Source of the DNA: Bacteriovoracaceae bacterium
GTDB taxonomy: Bacteria; Bdellovibrionota; Bacteriovoracia; Bacteriovoracales; Bacteriovoracaceae
DNA: 64,000 bases
Assembly: GCA_947446575.1 (NCBI GenBank)
Contig: CANFHC010000006.1
Coordinates: forward strand, 83,911 to 147,910
Direction of reading: 5' to 3'
Part shown: positions 43,082 through 52,140 of the stretch, one piece after another
How positions within the stretch are numbered: position 1 is the first letter of the stretch
Layout: every line of letters begins with the position of its first letter
Made by a program: the position numbers and the translations under genes
Notes under the pieces: generated by a model
Told to the model about the DNA's origin: nothing
Database searches by the model: none
Seen by the model: only the letters and a program-made list of their open reading frames with translations

Positions 43082-46000
43082 TTATCCTTGAGATCTTTTA
43101 GATTTGTTTGGTTTGCTCTCTAGTGGTGCCATAATTAAATAAAGCGCAGGTACTACGAATAAAGTAAGAATCGTAGAAACAATAGTTCCACCAATAATGG
43201 AAAGTCCCATTGGTAGTCTAGTCTCAGCTCCCATCCCATGACCGATAATTAATGGTGCAGCTGCTGCGACTGTAGCAGCAGACGTCATAAGGATTGGACG
43301 CAATCTTACGGGACAAGCCTCTAAAAGAGCGTCATAAACTGGCTTTTTAGTGTGCTCTCGAACTTGATTACTAAATTCAACGAGCATGATGGAGTTTTTC
43401 TTTGAGATTCCCATCAATACAATAAGTCCAATAAAACTAAATAGATTTACTGATGCTCCAAACATCCATAAAGCTACCAAAGCTCCACTCACTGAAAAAG
43501 GTAGAGCAATAAGAACAGGAAATGGATGAACGAATGAATTAAACTGAACTGCTAGAATTAAAAACGCAACAAGAATACCGATTGAAAGTGCTGAACTTAA
43601 ACTTTTAAACGAGCTTGCAAATCCCGCAGACGCTCCTTCAAGAGCAAACGTGTACCCGGGAGGAAGAATTTTATCAGCAATTATTTTTGCTCTATCTAAG
43701 ACTTTTGATTGAGAAACACCGGGAGCTAAGTTTCCATAAACTGAAATTGAACGTTGACGGTTTACTCTAGAAATCCCTTGAATAGCCTTCCCCTCTTCTA
43801 TCGTTACTAATTCACTCATGGCCACGAGGTTTCCAACATTATTTCGAACAAAAAGATGTTTAAAATCTTCGGGTGATTTAATTAAATCATCTTTAATTTT
43901 AAATCTAATATCGTAACGTTTTCCATCCATCGTGAATCTTCCTTGACGAACACTTCCAATTCCCGAAGATAAAATTTGCCCAACTTGCTCTACTGTCACT
44001 CCTCTTTCGGCCATAGCTTCGCGATTTGGTTTTAAAATAAGCTCAGGAATTCCTTTTCTAAAATCGGTATCCAAATCAACACCTAATTTTTCTTCTTCTA
44101 ATTTCGTTATCAATTCTTTTGATTTTTTATCTAAAACAACCAAGTCTGGACCTCTTAAATTTATTCCAATGGGATTTTGTCTTCCCGAAGATAGATTTCT
44201 AGCTGAGTTGTCACGCAAAGTTACTTTAAAGTTTTTTAGACTTTTAAAGTCTTTACGTAATTCTTCCATGATCGCAATATGCCCTAAAGATCTTTGATCT
44301 CTTTCTTTTAAAATGATTGGAATAAACATCTGATTGGAGCTTGTTATACCCTGTCCTCCCCCGATAGAAATTAGATAACTTAAAATATTTTTATTTTGTT
44401 TTAAAATAGTTTCAACTTTTGTTGCTTCTTCACTTGTGGCTTCGAGAGAAGTCCCAGGTTTAGTTTGGGCAGTCATGATAATTAAATTCTGATCTTGCAA
44501 TGGAACAAACTCTTGTCGAACCTTAGCCACTAAAATCAGTGATAGGATAAAGAATCCTAATGAAGATAAAAAAACTGTGTATTTCCATCTAAGAGTAATA
44601 GCTAAAACATCACGATATTTATCACTAACCTTTTCAAATGTGTGATCGAGGTAAGCTTCAAACTTAGACACTTCCGGTTCACTTGATAAAAGAGCAGCTG
44701 CTCGCATTGGAGTAATTGTTACTGCTTCTAATAGAGAGAGTAAAACGCACGCACACATCGTTACACCAAATTGGAAGAAAAACTTACCAATGATTCCATC
44801 CATAAAAACGACTGGAAGGAAAACTGCAACGACAGCAAGTGTAGCTGCAATGGCCGCAGGTAAGACTTCTTTTGCTCCGTCTGAAGCAGCAGTTACAGAA
44901 TCTTTTCCCATCCGGTAATGGCGAACAATATTTTCTAGTAGCATGATGGCATCATCAACAACGATTGAGATCGAAAGAGTCAAGGCTAAAAGAGTAAAAA
45001 GGTTTAATGTGAATCCAGAAAAATAAATAATAGTGAAAGTACCAACAATAGAAGTTGGAATAGAAAAAAGAATATTGAGGGCCGCTTGGAAACTTCCCAA
45101 GAAAAGAAAACAAATGATGATTGTTATTATAGCTGCGACCCATAGTTTCTCAATGGTCAAATCAACTGTCGCTTTTGTGGACTTGGTATAATCAACTACC
45201 ACTTGGTATTCGAATCCTTTAGGGAAACTGCTTCTTATATCTTTTAATTTTTTTCTTACCGTTTCAGCAATTTCAACTTCATTAGTTCCACGCTGCTTTC
45301 TGATTTGAATACCGATTGCCTGCTTGCCATCTACTCGGGCAATTCTTTTAATATCGGATAAACCATCGAGAACCTCAGCTACATCTCCAATATAAAGTTT
45401 TTTACCAAATACTCGGTCATTACCACGTTTTAAAATGCGAATGTTCTTCACTTCTTCAACTGTCGAAGCTTCTCCTAACCATCGAACACGCAATTCACGC
45501 ATTTTTTCATTAAATTGGCCAGCCGCACTTTCTACGTGTTGAGCGTTCAGAGCATTAACAACATCCGTGATTGTAAGTTCATATTGATTTAATTTTTTAG
45601 TATCGATCCATACTCTTAGATTTCGATCAGAGAATCCTCCAACTGACACCTCTCCAACTCCTGGAAGAAAGCGCAATTGATCTAGTAAATAACGGTCAGA
45701 CCATGCCAACATATCTTTTAGTTCAGCTTGACCAGAGATAGAAATAATTACAATAGGATCCTCTTCTGGGTTTTGCTTTTTAATTATTGGTGGATCAATT
45801 CCTGGCGGGAGTCTCAATTGACTAAGGGCCGTTTGCACTTCTTGTAAGGCTACATCCACGTTTCTATTGATATCAAATTCCAAAGTCACTTGCCCGGAAC
45901 CTTGTTTAGCTTGAGCTCGCATTTCTTTAATCCCTTCGATTGCGAGCAACCTCTCTTCGATAGGATTAACTAATTCTGATTCAACAACTTCTGGTGCTGC

Positions 46001-46159
46001 ACCATCATACGTAAATGAAATGCTTACAATTGGAAAATCCACATCAGGCAATTGACTGATACCCATTTTATTCATGGAAATAGCACCAAAAATAATCAAG
46101 GCAAACATGAGTACCCATGCAAAAACGGGACGGCGAATAGAGAGGTCAATTAAATTCAT
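43082..46159 (-). CDS. RND-family efflux pump (AcrB/HAE-1 type)
   Basis: A 1025-residue protein of full AcrB length. 'IRRPVFAWVLMFALIIFGAI' is the first helix, and 'PDVDFPIVSISF' begins the porter domain. Around residue 400, 'SISIVVDDAIMLLENI' holds the two Asp residues of the proton path; the matching Lys is in 'GISKKNSIMLVEFSNQ' in the second half. It pumps drugs or lipids out by proton exchange, with TolC. The operon lacks the usual periplasmic adaptor (HlyD/AcrA-type), so either an adaptor is encoded elsewhere or the system works without one. Confidence 0.96.
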   Translation of the reverse strand: MNLIDLSIRRPVFAWVLMFALIIFGAISMNKMGISQLPDVDFPIVSISFTYDGAAPEVVESELVNPIEERLLAIEGIKEMRAQAKQGSGQVTLEFDINRNVDVALQEVQTALSQLRLPPGIDPPIIKKQNPEEDPIVIISISGQAELKDMLAWSDRYLLDQLRFLPGVGEVSVGGFSDRNLRVWIDTKKLNQYELTITDVVNALNAQHVESAAGQFNEKMRELRVRWLGEASTVEEVKNIRILKRGNDRVFGKKLYIGDVAEVLDGLSDIKRIARVDGKQAIGIQIRKQRGTNEVEIAETVRKKLKDIRSSFPKGFEYQVVVDYTKSTKATVDLTIEKLWVAAIITIIICFLFLGSFQAALNILFSIPTSIVGTFTIIYFSGFTLNLFTLLALTLSISIVVDDAIMLLENIVRHYRMGKDSVTAASDGAKEVLPAAIAATLAVVAVFLPVVFMDGIIGKFFFQFGVTMCACVLLSLLEAVTITPMRAAALLSSEPEVSKFEAYLDHTFEKVSDKYRDVLAITLRWKYTVFLSSLGFFILSLILVAKVRQEFVPLQDQNLIIMTAQTKPGTSLEATSEEATKVETILKQNKNILSYLISIGGGQGITSSNQMFIPIILKERDQRSLGHIAIMEELRKDFKSLKNFKVTLRDNSARNLSSGRQNPIGINLRGPDLVVLDKKSKELITKLEEEKLGVDLDTDFRKGIPELILKPNREAMAERGVTVEQVGQILSSGIGSVRQGRFTMDGKRYDIRFKIKDDLIKSPEDFKHLFVRNNVGNLVAMSELVTIEEGKAIQGISRVNRQRSISVYGNLAPGVSQSKVLDRAKIIADKILPPGYTFALEGASAGFASSFKSLSSALSIGILVAFLILAVQFNSFVHPFPVLIALPFSVSGALVALWMFGASVNLFSFIGLIVLMGISKKNSIMLVEFSNQVREHTKKPVYDALLEACPVRLRPILMTSAATVAAAAPLIIGHGMGAETRLPMGLSIIGGTIVSTILTLFVVPALYLIMAPLESKPNKSKRSQG

Positions 46160-46192
46160 ATTTATATTCTCTTAGGTATAATTTTTTGGGAT

Positions 46193-46222
46193 ATCATATT
46201 TTCATTCCTTAACATTGTTAAG
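46193..46222 (-). promoter_or_regulatory. promoter of the efflux operon with palindromic operator
   Basis: Read on the minus strand: -35 TTAACA (46216-46221), 17-base spacer, -10 TATGAT (46193-46198), about 33 bases before the RND start. Over the -35 box lies a perfect 15-base palindrome CTTAAC-ATT-GTTAAG (46208-46222). Its position and symmetry fit a MarR-family operator; the operon encodes a MarR protein. Confidence 0.6.
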
Positions 46223-46364
46223 TATTATTTTCTTTTAAAGTGCCAATCAATTAAGACACATTTGAACTATTGATTCTCCTTTAAGTGTTTAATTTTGCGA
46301 AAACTAGATATTTGTGCCTATTGCCATTACACTCCAATAATCTAGTAGTCTATGGGGAGATTGC

Positions 46365-47132
46365 ATGCTCATTAAAATCTTTATTCTATTAAGCACAACT
46401 CTTATCTTTACTTCGTGCTTAAAGCAGCAGGAGTCGATTACTCCTATCGCAAAAGCGCAAACAATTGCCGAACTACAAAGAGAATCCTTAATGAATACCG
46501 CCGCCATGGCCGGCAATTCAGAATTATCAACTGAGGCGAAATCATCATTGGAAATGTCGAGTGATCCCAGTGTTTTTTATTTAAACATAAAATATAATAT
46601 GAAAAACATTGATGTTTTTGAAGCAGCAGGTATGCCTAATACGTTTGAACAACTAGGCCACTCTTTTTTACAATTAGCGGCTAAAATTGTTCTCGCTGTC
46701 GGCGGACCGAGACAAATTGACATCAATGATATTAATTTTCAAATTCCTGGTAGTATGGATTTCGATCGCTCGATTGTTAAATCTATAAAAGTGAAAAGAA
46801 TTTTTTTAACATACAATAAAGAATTAGATATCGCTTCAGATTACGCTGCTGATTTTTCTTTTATTGATACACTGGAGCTAGCTCGTGAAGTAACTGTTCC
46901 GGGTGGAGCAAAACTTAATACATTATTTTTAAGCTATAGAAAGGTCCGCAATTTCTGCATGTATAAATGTATTCAGTTTGATGTCTTAGAAGATAATCTA
47001 ATAGATTTATTAAAACCAAACACTGATATTAAATTAAAGCCAACTCTTTCTATCTCTCACATGCCAGCTGTGAATGAACTTAAATTAGATGGTGAAATCG
47101 ATATTAGAATTGGACTTAAGCTGCCATTTTAG
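46365..47132 (+). CDS. lipoprotein A, paralog of the gene at 60236
   Basis: A 255-residue lipoprotein (lipobox 'IFTSC' at residues 14-18) with GGGGA upstream of the ATG. After the Cys comes the segment 'LKQQESITPIAKAQTIAELQ', nearly matched in the paralog at 60236, and the two align along their length: 'VFYLNIKYNMKN', 'SIKVKRIFLTYNKELD', 'IDIRIGLKLPF' at the end. Mixed beta-strand composition. No known family; it seems specific to this lineage. It is divergent from the efflux operon, sharing its 205-base promoter region. Confidence 0.75.
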   Translation: MLIKIFILLSTTLIFTSCLKQQESITPIAKAQTIAELQRESLMNTAAMAGNSELSTEAKSSLEMSSDPSVFYLNIKYNMKNIDVFEAAGMPNTFEQLGHSFLQLAAKIVLAVGGPRQIDINDINFQIPGSMDFDRSIVKSIKVKRIFLTYNKELDIASDYAADFSFIDTLELAREVTVPGGAKLNTLFLSYRKVRNFCMYKCIQFDVLEDNLIDLLKPNTDIKLKPTLSISHMPAVNELKLDGEIDIRIGLKLPF

Positions 47133-48316
47133 AAAAAGAGTCGCATTTCAAAATCTCCTCTTTCATACTTGGGAACATTTTTTCCGGCCACTACTGATTG
47201 TAATGAAAGCACAAAACTAATGGGCATGAAGAATTTTTTTTGTTTAAAAAGACTAAGAGTTGAATAAGTTAAATTTATGCGAGCTGTATGAGTTATTTTG
47301 TCTGAATCTGTTTCTAAGATAGCATCTGCAGTTGGATTAGAACTTTTAAAGTTAGATTTCTCTATATATTCTAATCCATAAACTAAAGAAGTATTCCATT
47401 CTTCATTTAATCTACGATTGAGTTGTAAATTGGTTGAGTATTTATTTCCCAATTTAATCTCAGCGATTCCCTTATTTTTTGTTACAGGAAATGTTGCAGA
47501 ATCTGGAAGGCGCACCAGAGCATGCATGGGAAATTGATAAGTGTATCGATTCCAATTATCAATACTCCAATCTTCGCTGAAGTTAACTCCTCCACCAAAC
47601 TCATAAAAAGCATCCCACTGACCATCACCAAAAGATATGGCCTGTAGAATATCTGGATTGGCCGTTTTTCCAGTTGGGGCCACTGTGCCCGCACTAATGA
47701 GTGCGCCGGCATTTTTCCATTTACGTAATTGATAAAGAAAACCAAGTTCTGCATCACCAAAAGCAGTTGCCTGCCATTTTCCTAGTGGTTGGTATTGATA
47801 ATAATTTACAAACAATGATTGGATTAATCGAACATCGACTTCAGGTAACCCTTCTAAGATAACGGCCGTAGAAGCATCGACATTATTTCTACCTTTGGCA
47901 GTTCTTTCAATTTGCAAATCAACAACAGCAGAATAAAAAGGAATAAATCCATAAACTGTTAGTTTGTCAGTGATTCCATATCCTCCACCAAAACCTTGAG
48001 CAGTCACTTTTGATTTCGCACTTCCTTGAAAAGTACCAAAACTAAAATCAGCGCGCTGGGAAGGAGTTAAAACTGTATCGAGATACGTATCAACAGCTGC
48101 GTTTACTCCATGGATAGAATCTGCATTGATATTTGCATTTACGTTATATCCCTTAAAACTACCAGAGCTTCCATAGCTTCCAGTGATGTCACCTGTTTGT
48201 ACTATTCGATATGTAATATTGCGAACACCTTTTGGAAGAGTGTCGTAGTAGGCTGAAAAAGAAATATTCAACCAAAAAAGATTACAAAAAAAGAAAATGA
48301 TTTTTTTAAACTTCAT
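47129..48316 (-). CDS. outer-membrane beta-barrel protein, transporter-like
   Basis: A 395-residue protein with a signal peptide (residues 1-21, 'NISFSA') and about twelve to fourteen amphipathic strands ending in 'MRLFF', the typical C-terminal aromatic of outer-membrane barrels. Segments such as 'GFGGGYGITDKLTVYGFIPFYS' and 'GALISAGTVAPTGKT' resemble the FadL/phenol-degradation (meta-pathway) porin class. Substrate unknown. The start at 48316 is preferred to an earlier in-frame ATG at 48361 because it gives a normal signal peptide. It overlaps lipoprotein A by 4 bases at the 3' end. Confidence 0.7.
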   Translation of the reverse strand: MKFKKIIFFFCNLFWLNISFSAYYDTLPKGVRNITYRIVQTGDITGSYGSSGSFKGYNVNANINADSIHGVNAAVDTYLDTVLTPSQRADFSFGTFQGSAKSKVTAQGFGGGYGITDKLTVYGFIPFYSAVVDLQIERTAKGRNNVDASTAVILEGLPEVDVRLIQSLFVNYYQYQPLGKWQATAFGDAELGFLYQLRKWKNAGALISAGTVAPTGKTANPDILQAISFGDGQWDAFYEFGGGVNFSEDWSIDNWNRYTYQFPMHALVRLPDSATFPVTKNKGIAEIKLGNKYSTNLQLNRRLNEEWNTSLVYGLEYIEKSNFKSSNPTADAILETDSDKITHTARINLTYSTLSLFKQKKFFMPISFVLSLQSVVAGKNVPKYERGDFEMRLFF

Positions 48317-48471
48317 GTTTTTTCGATGGGAAGGCCCTAATTCTTGGGGCAATAAAAACATCTTAGCATTAAAAGCATTTTAGTCCTAGGGGCAATTATC
48401 CCCGCTTTAGGTGGTATCACAATTGCACTTTTCTCATTTGACTTGAAGTGGCGAAATGCAAAACGGGAGCT

Positions 48472-49233
48472 ATGAGATTAAAAATACTTTCCTATAATAT
48501 CCATAAAGGATTTGATTGGAAAAATAAAAATTATTTCCTCAAAGAGATGAAAGATTTTATTCGTTCGTCGCAAGCAGATATTGTATTCCTGCAAGAAGTT
48601 GTTGGAAAAAATGAAAAGTATAAAGATCAGGGATTAGAAGACTCACAATTTGAATTTTTAGCTGGAGAAATCTGGCCCCATTACTCCTATGGCCATAATG
48701 CCGTTTATGATCACGGGCATCACGGAAATCTCATTTTAAGTAAATTCCCAATAGAAACATTTGAAAACATCGACCTCTCAACCAATGTTTGGGAAAAAAG
48801 AGGGCTTTTAATTTGTAAAATCCAACTTCCTGAAAATGATAATCTTCCAAAATATTTTTATGCCGCTTGCTCGCATTTAAATCTTTTGCACGGTGGTCGA
48901 TTATTACAATATCAAAAAATTAAAAACCATATCAATCAACACAACAAAAATGTTCCCTTTATCGTAGCTGGAGATTTTAATGATTGGAATCAAAAATGTG
49001 CTCAAGTTTTTGAAGTAGATTTGCAAATGCAAGAAGTGCATAAAGCGGTTCATGGAAACTTCGCAAGAACTTTTCCTTCCGCTCTTCCGCTCGTATGTCT
49101 AGATCGCATCTATGTTCGTAACGTAAATGTTAAAAATGCAATCGTTTTGGGCCCACTTAAAACCAGCAAAGAAATTCAACACCTCTCCGATCATTTGCCA
49201 CTTTTTTGTGAGGTAGAATTTAATGGAGCATAA
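48472..49233 (+). CDS. endonuclease/exonuclease/phosphatase-family protein, YbhP-like
   Basis: A 253-residue protein with the EEP fold: 'LSYNIHKGFD' at the start, 'VFLQEVVGKN' (Glu for metal), 'GDFNDWNQ' (Asp/Asn) and 'SDHLPLFCEV' (Asp-His) at the end. All catalytic residues are present. In E. coli the relative ybhP is next to clsB (ybhO), as here. It could be a phosphodiesterase on phospholipid or nucleic acid. The ATG at 48472 has GGGAG upstream; an earlier GTG is less likely. It overlaps the next gene by 11 bases. Confidence 0.88.
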   Translation: MRLKILSYNIHKGFDWKNKNYFLKEMKDFIRSSQADIVFLQEVVGKNEKYKDQGLEDSQFEFLAGEIWPHYSYGHNAVYDHGHHGNLILSKFPIETFENIDLSTNVWEKRGLLICKIQLPENDNLPKYFYAACSHLNLLHGGRLLQYQKIKNHINQHNKNVPFIVAGDFNDWNQKCAQVFEVDLQMQEVHKAVHGNFARTFPSALPLVCLDRIYVRNVNVKNAIVLGPLKTSKEIQHLSDHLPLFCEVEFNGA

Positions 49234-50548
49234 TTTTTTTCACCTCTCTAAACACAATGATGTAAAATTCGTTCTCGATGGCCCAGAGTTTTACGAAGCA
49301 TATTTAAAACTGATTAGAGAAGCAAAAAAAATAATTCACCTCCAAACTTATATTTTTTGGTTGGATGAATTTGGATCCCTTGTTCATGCTGAACTTATCA
49401 ATGCCGTAAAACGAAAAGTTCAAGTCTATGTATTACTCGACAGTGTGGGCTCTCGTTTTTTTACATTAGAGGCCCAGGAACAATTAATGAGTGCGGGTGT
49501 TCACTTTGTTCGCTTTAATAGTTTGCAATTAAAATGGCTATATAGTTGGGGAAGAAGACTTCATCATAAAATTTTAATTGTAGACCATTCAGCGAGTTTA
49601 GTTGGTGGAATAAATATTACATATACTGATAAATCTTCTTCAGCTCCACAGTTAGATTTTGCCGTCTTATTAAGGGGGCCTGTCATTGCGAGGCTAACTC
49701 AATATTGTCAAAAAATTTACACAATTGCCTCTCATCAAAAAATTCAATTCCCTCCAATCGTCGCTCCCCATGTTTATCTCAATGGAATTGATGTAAAAAT
49801 CCTAGTAAATGATTGGGTTTATAGACGATGGCAAATAACAAAACAGTATAGTCAACTCACAAAAAAAGCAAAACATGAAATAACAATTATTAATTCTTAT
49901 TTCTTTCCAAGAAAATCTTTTATGCGGCAATTAGTTGATGCAAGAAGAAGAGGTGTACGCGTGCGTTTGATTTTGCCAAAGTATTCAGATTGGCCAAGTT
50001 ATATATTAGCTTCCGAATACCTCTACGCCTACTTCTTAAAAAATGATATTGAAATTTACCAATGGAAAAAATCTATATTACATGGAAAACTTGCGACGAT
50101 TGATGATCATTGGGCGACCATTGGTTCTTTTAATTTAAATTACACCAGTTATCAACAAAACCTAGAAATGAATGTTAATATCTATTCCGTAAAGTTTACT
50201 CATTCCCTAAAAAAAGAAATAAATAATCTAATTCATAATGGATGCGAAAGACTAGATGCTAAGAATTTCTTAGAAAAATCCCCTTTAAAAATAAGAGCAC
50301 AACGATTGTTTTATTATATTGTTTTATCTATTGTTGCTAATTTTTCGATCGGCCTCATTTACCAAGAAGATAACAACAAAGAAAATAAATTTTACAATCT
50401 TCTAAGAATTGTAGGTTCATTAACTTTTTTTCTCTTAGGAATTATCGGTATCCTCTTGCCTGTGATACCAGGCATTCCTTTTTTAGTAATAAGTTTTTTA
50501 TTGGTGTATAAGCAAATTCTTATGAACAACCGCAAAAGCGTGATCTAA
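49223..50548 (+). CDS. ClsB-like phospholipase D/cardiolipin synthase with C-terminal membrane segment
   Basis: A 441-residue PLD-family protein with two HKD motifs, 'LHHKILIVDHSASLVGGIN' and 'LHGKLATIDDHWATIGSFN'. It resembles ClsB, which joins phosphatidylglycerol and phosphatidylethanolamine to make cardiolipin. Unusually, the last 60 residues form hydrophobic segments with 'GIIGILLPVIPGIPF', a Pro-Gly pattern of DUF454/YbaN-like membrane proteins, so this looks like a fusion. It overlaps the YbhP-like gene by 11 bases. No N-terminal membrane helix. A strong terminator follows. Confidence 0.88.
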   Translation: MEHNFFHLSKHNDVKFVLDGPEFYEAYLKLIREAKKIIHLQTYIFWLDEFGSLVHAELINAVKRKVQVYVLLDSVGSRFFTLEAQEQLMSAGVHFVRFNSLQLKWLYSWGRRLHHKILIVDHSASLVGGINITYTDKSSSAPQLDFAVLLRGPVIARLTQYCQKIYTIASHQKIQFPPIVAPHVYLNGIDVKILVNDWVYRRWQITKQYSQLTKKAKHEITIINSYFFPRKSFMRQLVDARRRGVRVRLILPKYSDWPSYILASEYLYAYFLKNDIEIYQWKKSILHGKLATIDDHWATIGSFNLNYTSYQQNLEMNVNIYSVKFTHSLKKEINNLIHNGCERLDAKNFLEKSPLKIRAQRLFYYIVLSIVANFSIGLIYQEDNNKENKFYNLLRIVGSLTFFLLGIIGILLPVIPGIPFLVISFLLVYKQILMNNRKSVI

Positions 50549-50550
50549 TA

Positions 50551-50580
50551 AAAGGGCAGTTACCTGCCCTTTTTTTTTTA
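50551..50580. terminator. bidirectional terminator
   Basis: A perfect 9-base stem (AAAGGGCAG/CTGCCCTTT, 50551-50559 and 50564-50572) with a 4-base loop and a run of T's on the plus strand; it ends the YbhP/ClsB unit. The minus strand, with a few A-derived T's, may also be terminated for the convergent barrel gene. Confidence 0.85.
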
Positions 50581-51123
50581 GAACCAATATTTAATCGCCG
50601 CTGCTGCAGCTAATGAATCAGGTGTATCAGTATTGATAATATATTTAGCTGTTAGCCCTAAAGACAATGTCTCATGTGTCTTTTGATTAAATGGTATATC
50701 GAATCCGGCCACTGGACCATAACCCCAATATACTTTACTAGATTTAAAAACGGGTCCACCACCAGCACCAAGGTACGAAGTTCTAAGCACAGGAATATCA
50801 CCACCAACATTATAAAGAGCGTTCACAAACACAGTTGTTCTCTGTGCTTGACTTGCATCATCCAGTTTTGAAGTTCCAGCATCAAGTCCAAGGCCTACTT
50901 GGCCCCAAGGTTGGAAAGCCGTTGTAATTCCAAATTCTGGAGTTGTAGCGATATCGCCTTTGGGAGAATTAAAACCTGAAGTAATACCAGCGCGCCATTT
51001 CTGCTCTGAAAGCTTAGTATTTTTTTCTTCTGACATTGTTCCAGTCACCGTATTACTCATATCTTCTGCAAATGCATTAATTGATCCTGTTAAAATTGTT
51101 ATCGCAAACAAAAGTTTATACAT
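50578..51123 (-). CDS. small outer-membrane beta-barrel protein
   Basis: A 181-residue protein with a signal peptide (residues 1-19, 'INAFA') followed by about eight strands ('WRAGITSGFNSPKGD', 'GQVGLGLDAGTSKL', 'LGAGGGPVFKSSKVYWGYG') and a final 'AAIKYWF', the C-terminal aromatic recognised by the barrel assembly machine. It resembles the OmpW/OmpX-size barrels but is not assigned to a family. Monocistronic. Confidence 0.75.
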   Translation of the reverse strand: MYKLLFAITILTGSINAFAEDMSNTVTGTMSEEKNTKLSEQKWRAGITSGFNSPKGDIATTPEFGITTAFQPWGQVGLGLDAGTSKLDDASQAQRTTVFVNALYNVGGDIPVLRTSYLGAGGGPVFKSSKVYWGYGPVAGFDIPFNQKTHETLSLGLTAKYIINTDTPDSLAAAAAIKYWF

Positions 51124-51318
51124 AAATTACTCCTATGTTTTGCCCTTTGTTAAAGAAGGGGTCATTGTTTATTAAAACTGCAAGCTAGATACCATGAGCG
51201 AAATTACCACTAAAATAGTAAAAGGCTGGGGCGCAAAGAATATTTCTTAATAAAATTACAGGTCTCAAGGTTGGCATGTTACATGCTTCATATTTTCAAA
51301 AAAGCCATAGGAGAAATT

Positions 51319-51555
51319 ATGGGACAAGAAACAAGATGCGTGAATTGCGGTTTGAACATAGAAAAAGATTATATTCTTTTTGTGAATGGGACAGAATTTA
51401 CTTTTGACAGTTTTGAATGTGCGGTTAATTTTGTTGCTCCTCGATGTGCATGTTGCAATTCGATTATTATGGGGCGTGGAATAGAAAAAAAAGGCGAAAT
51501 GTTTTGCACTCCCGCTTGCTCACACGTCGGAAATTATGCACCGATGCTCCCCTAA
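51319..51555 (+). CDS. small zinc-ribbon protein
   Basis: A 78-residue protein with eight cysteines: 'RCVNC' near the N-terminus, a single Cys, 'RCACCN' in the middle, 'FCTPAC' after it. It contains two zinc-ribbon-like elements. The start at 51319 is chosen for its AGGAGA site; longer frames add an unlikely leader. The likely role is metal binding or protein-nucleic acid contact. It leads into the DUF924 and NYN genes 12 bases later. Confidence 0.75.
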   Translation: MGQETRCVNCGLNIEKDYILFVNGTEFTFDSFECAVNFVAPRCACCNSIIMGRGIEKKGEMFCTPACSHVGNYAPMLP

Positions 51556-51567
51556 TGAGGTTTTGAA

Positions 51568-52140
51568 ATGAATTATAAAAATATTCTCGATTTTTGGTTT
51601 GATGAATTACCTTCAGATGATTGGTTCATCAAAAGCGATGCACTTGACTTAAAAATGGTTGAAAAATTTATAGTTATTCATTCCCAAGCTGTTGCCGGAG
51701 AACTTTTTCATTGGAGAAATGATCCACTCGGAAGATTAGCTGAAATTATTTTAATCGATCAATTTTCTCGCAATATTTATCGAGATGATCCCAAAGCATT
51801 TGCTAATGATTCTTTAGCACTCGTCTTGGCCCAAGAAACGATTAATGGAAATTATCATCGCCTTTTTACAGATCAACAAAAACTTTTCCTCTATATGCCT
51901 TACATGCACAGTGAATCAAAAATGATTCATGATATTGCTCTCGAGCTATTTTCTGAAAAAGGGTTGGAGAAAAATTTAATTTACGAACAAGATCATTACG
52001 ATAAAATAAAACGTTTTGGTCGCTATCCTGAACGCAATATTATCCTCGGAAGAATCAATTCTCCGGAAGAAGAGATTTATCTGATGAAAAAATCTCTTCC
52101 AATCACTCAGAAGGCGGGTGCTTCCCAAGTTATCCAATGA
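51568..52140 (+). CDS. DUF924-family protein
   Basis: A 190-residue protein with the DUF924 features: 'ILDFWFDELPSDDWF' at the N-terminus, 'GRLAEIILIDQFSRNIYRDDP' in the middle and 'FLYMPYMHSES' as the second conserved block. The protein is all-helical and related to TPR-like folds. Function unknown, though the family is widely conserved. It overlaps the NYN gene by 4 bases (ATGA), so the two are translated together. Confidence 0.9.
   Translation: MNYKNILDFWFDELPSDDWFIKSDALDLKMVEKFIVIHSQAVAGELFHWRNDPLGRLAEIILIDQFSRNIYRDDPKAFANDSLALVLAQETINGNYHRLFTDQQKLFLYMPYMHSESKMIHDIALELFSEKGLEKNLIYEQDHYDKIKRFGRYPERNIILGRINSPEEEIYLMKKSLPITQKAGASQVIQ

Noticed and set aside
51194..51250. 18-codon ATG frame upstream of the zinc-ribbon gene
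   Set aside because: No ribosome-binding site and no useful features; most likely chance.
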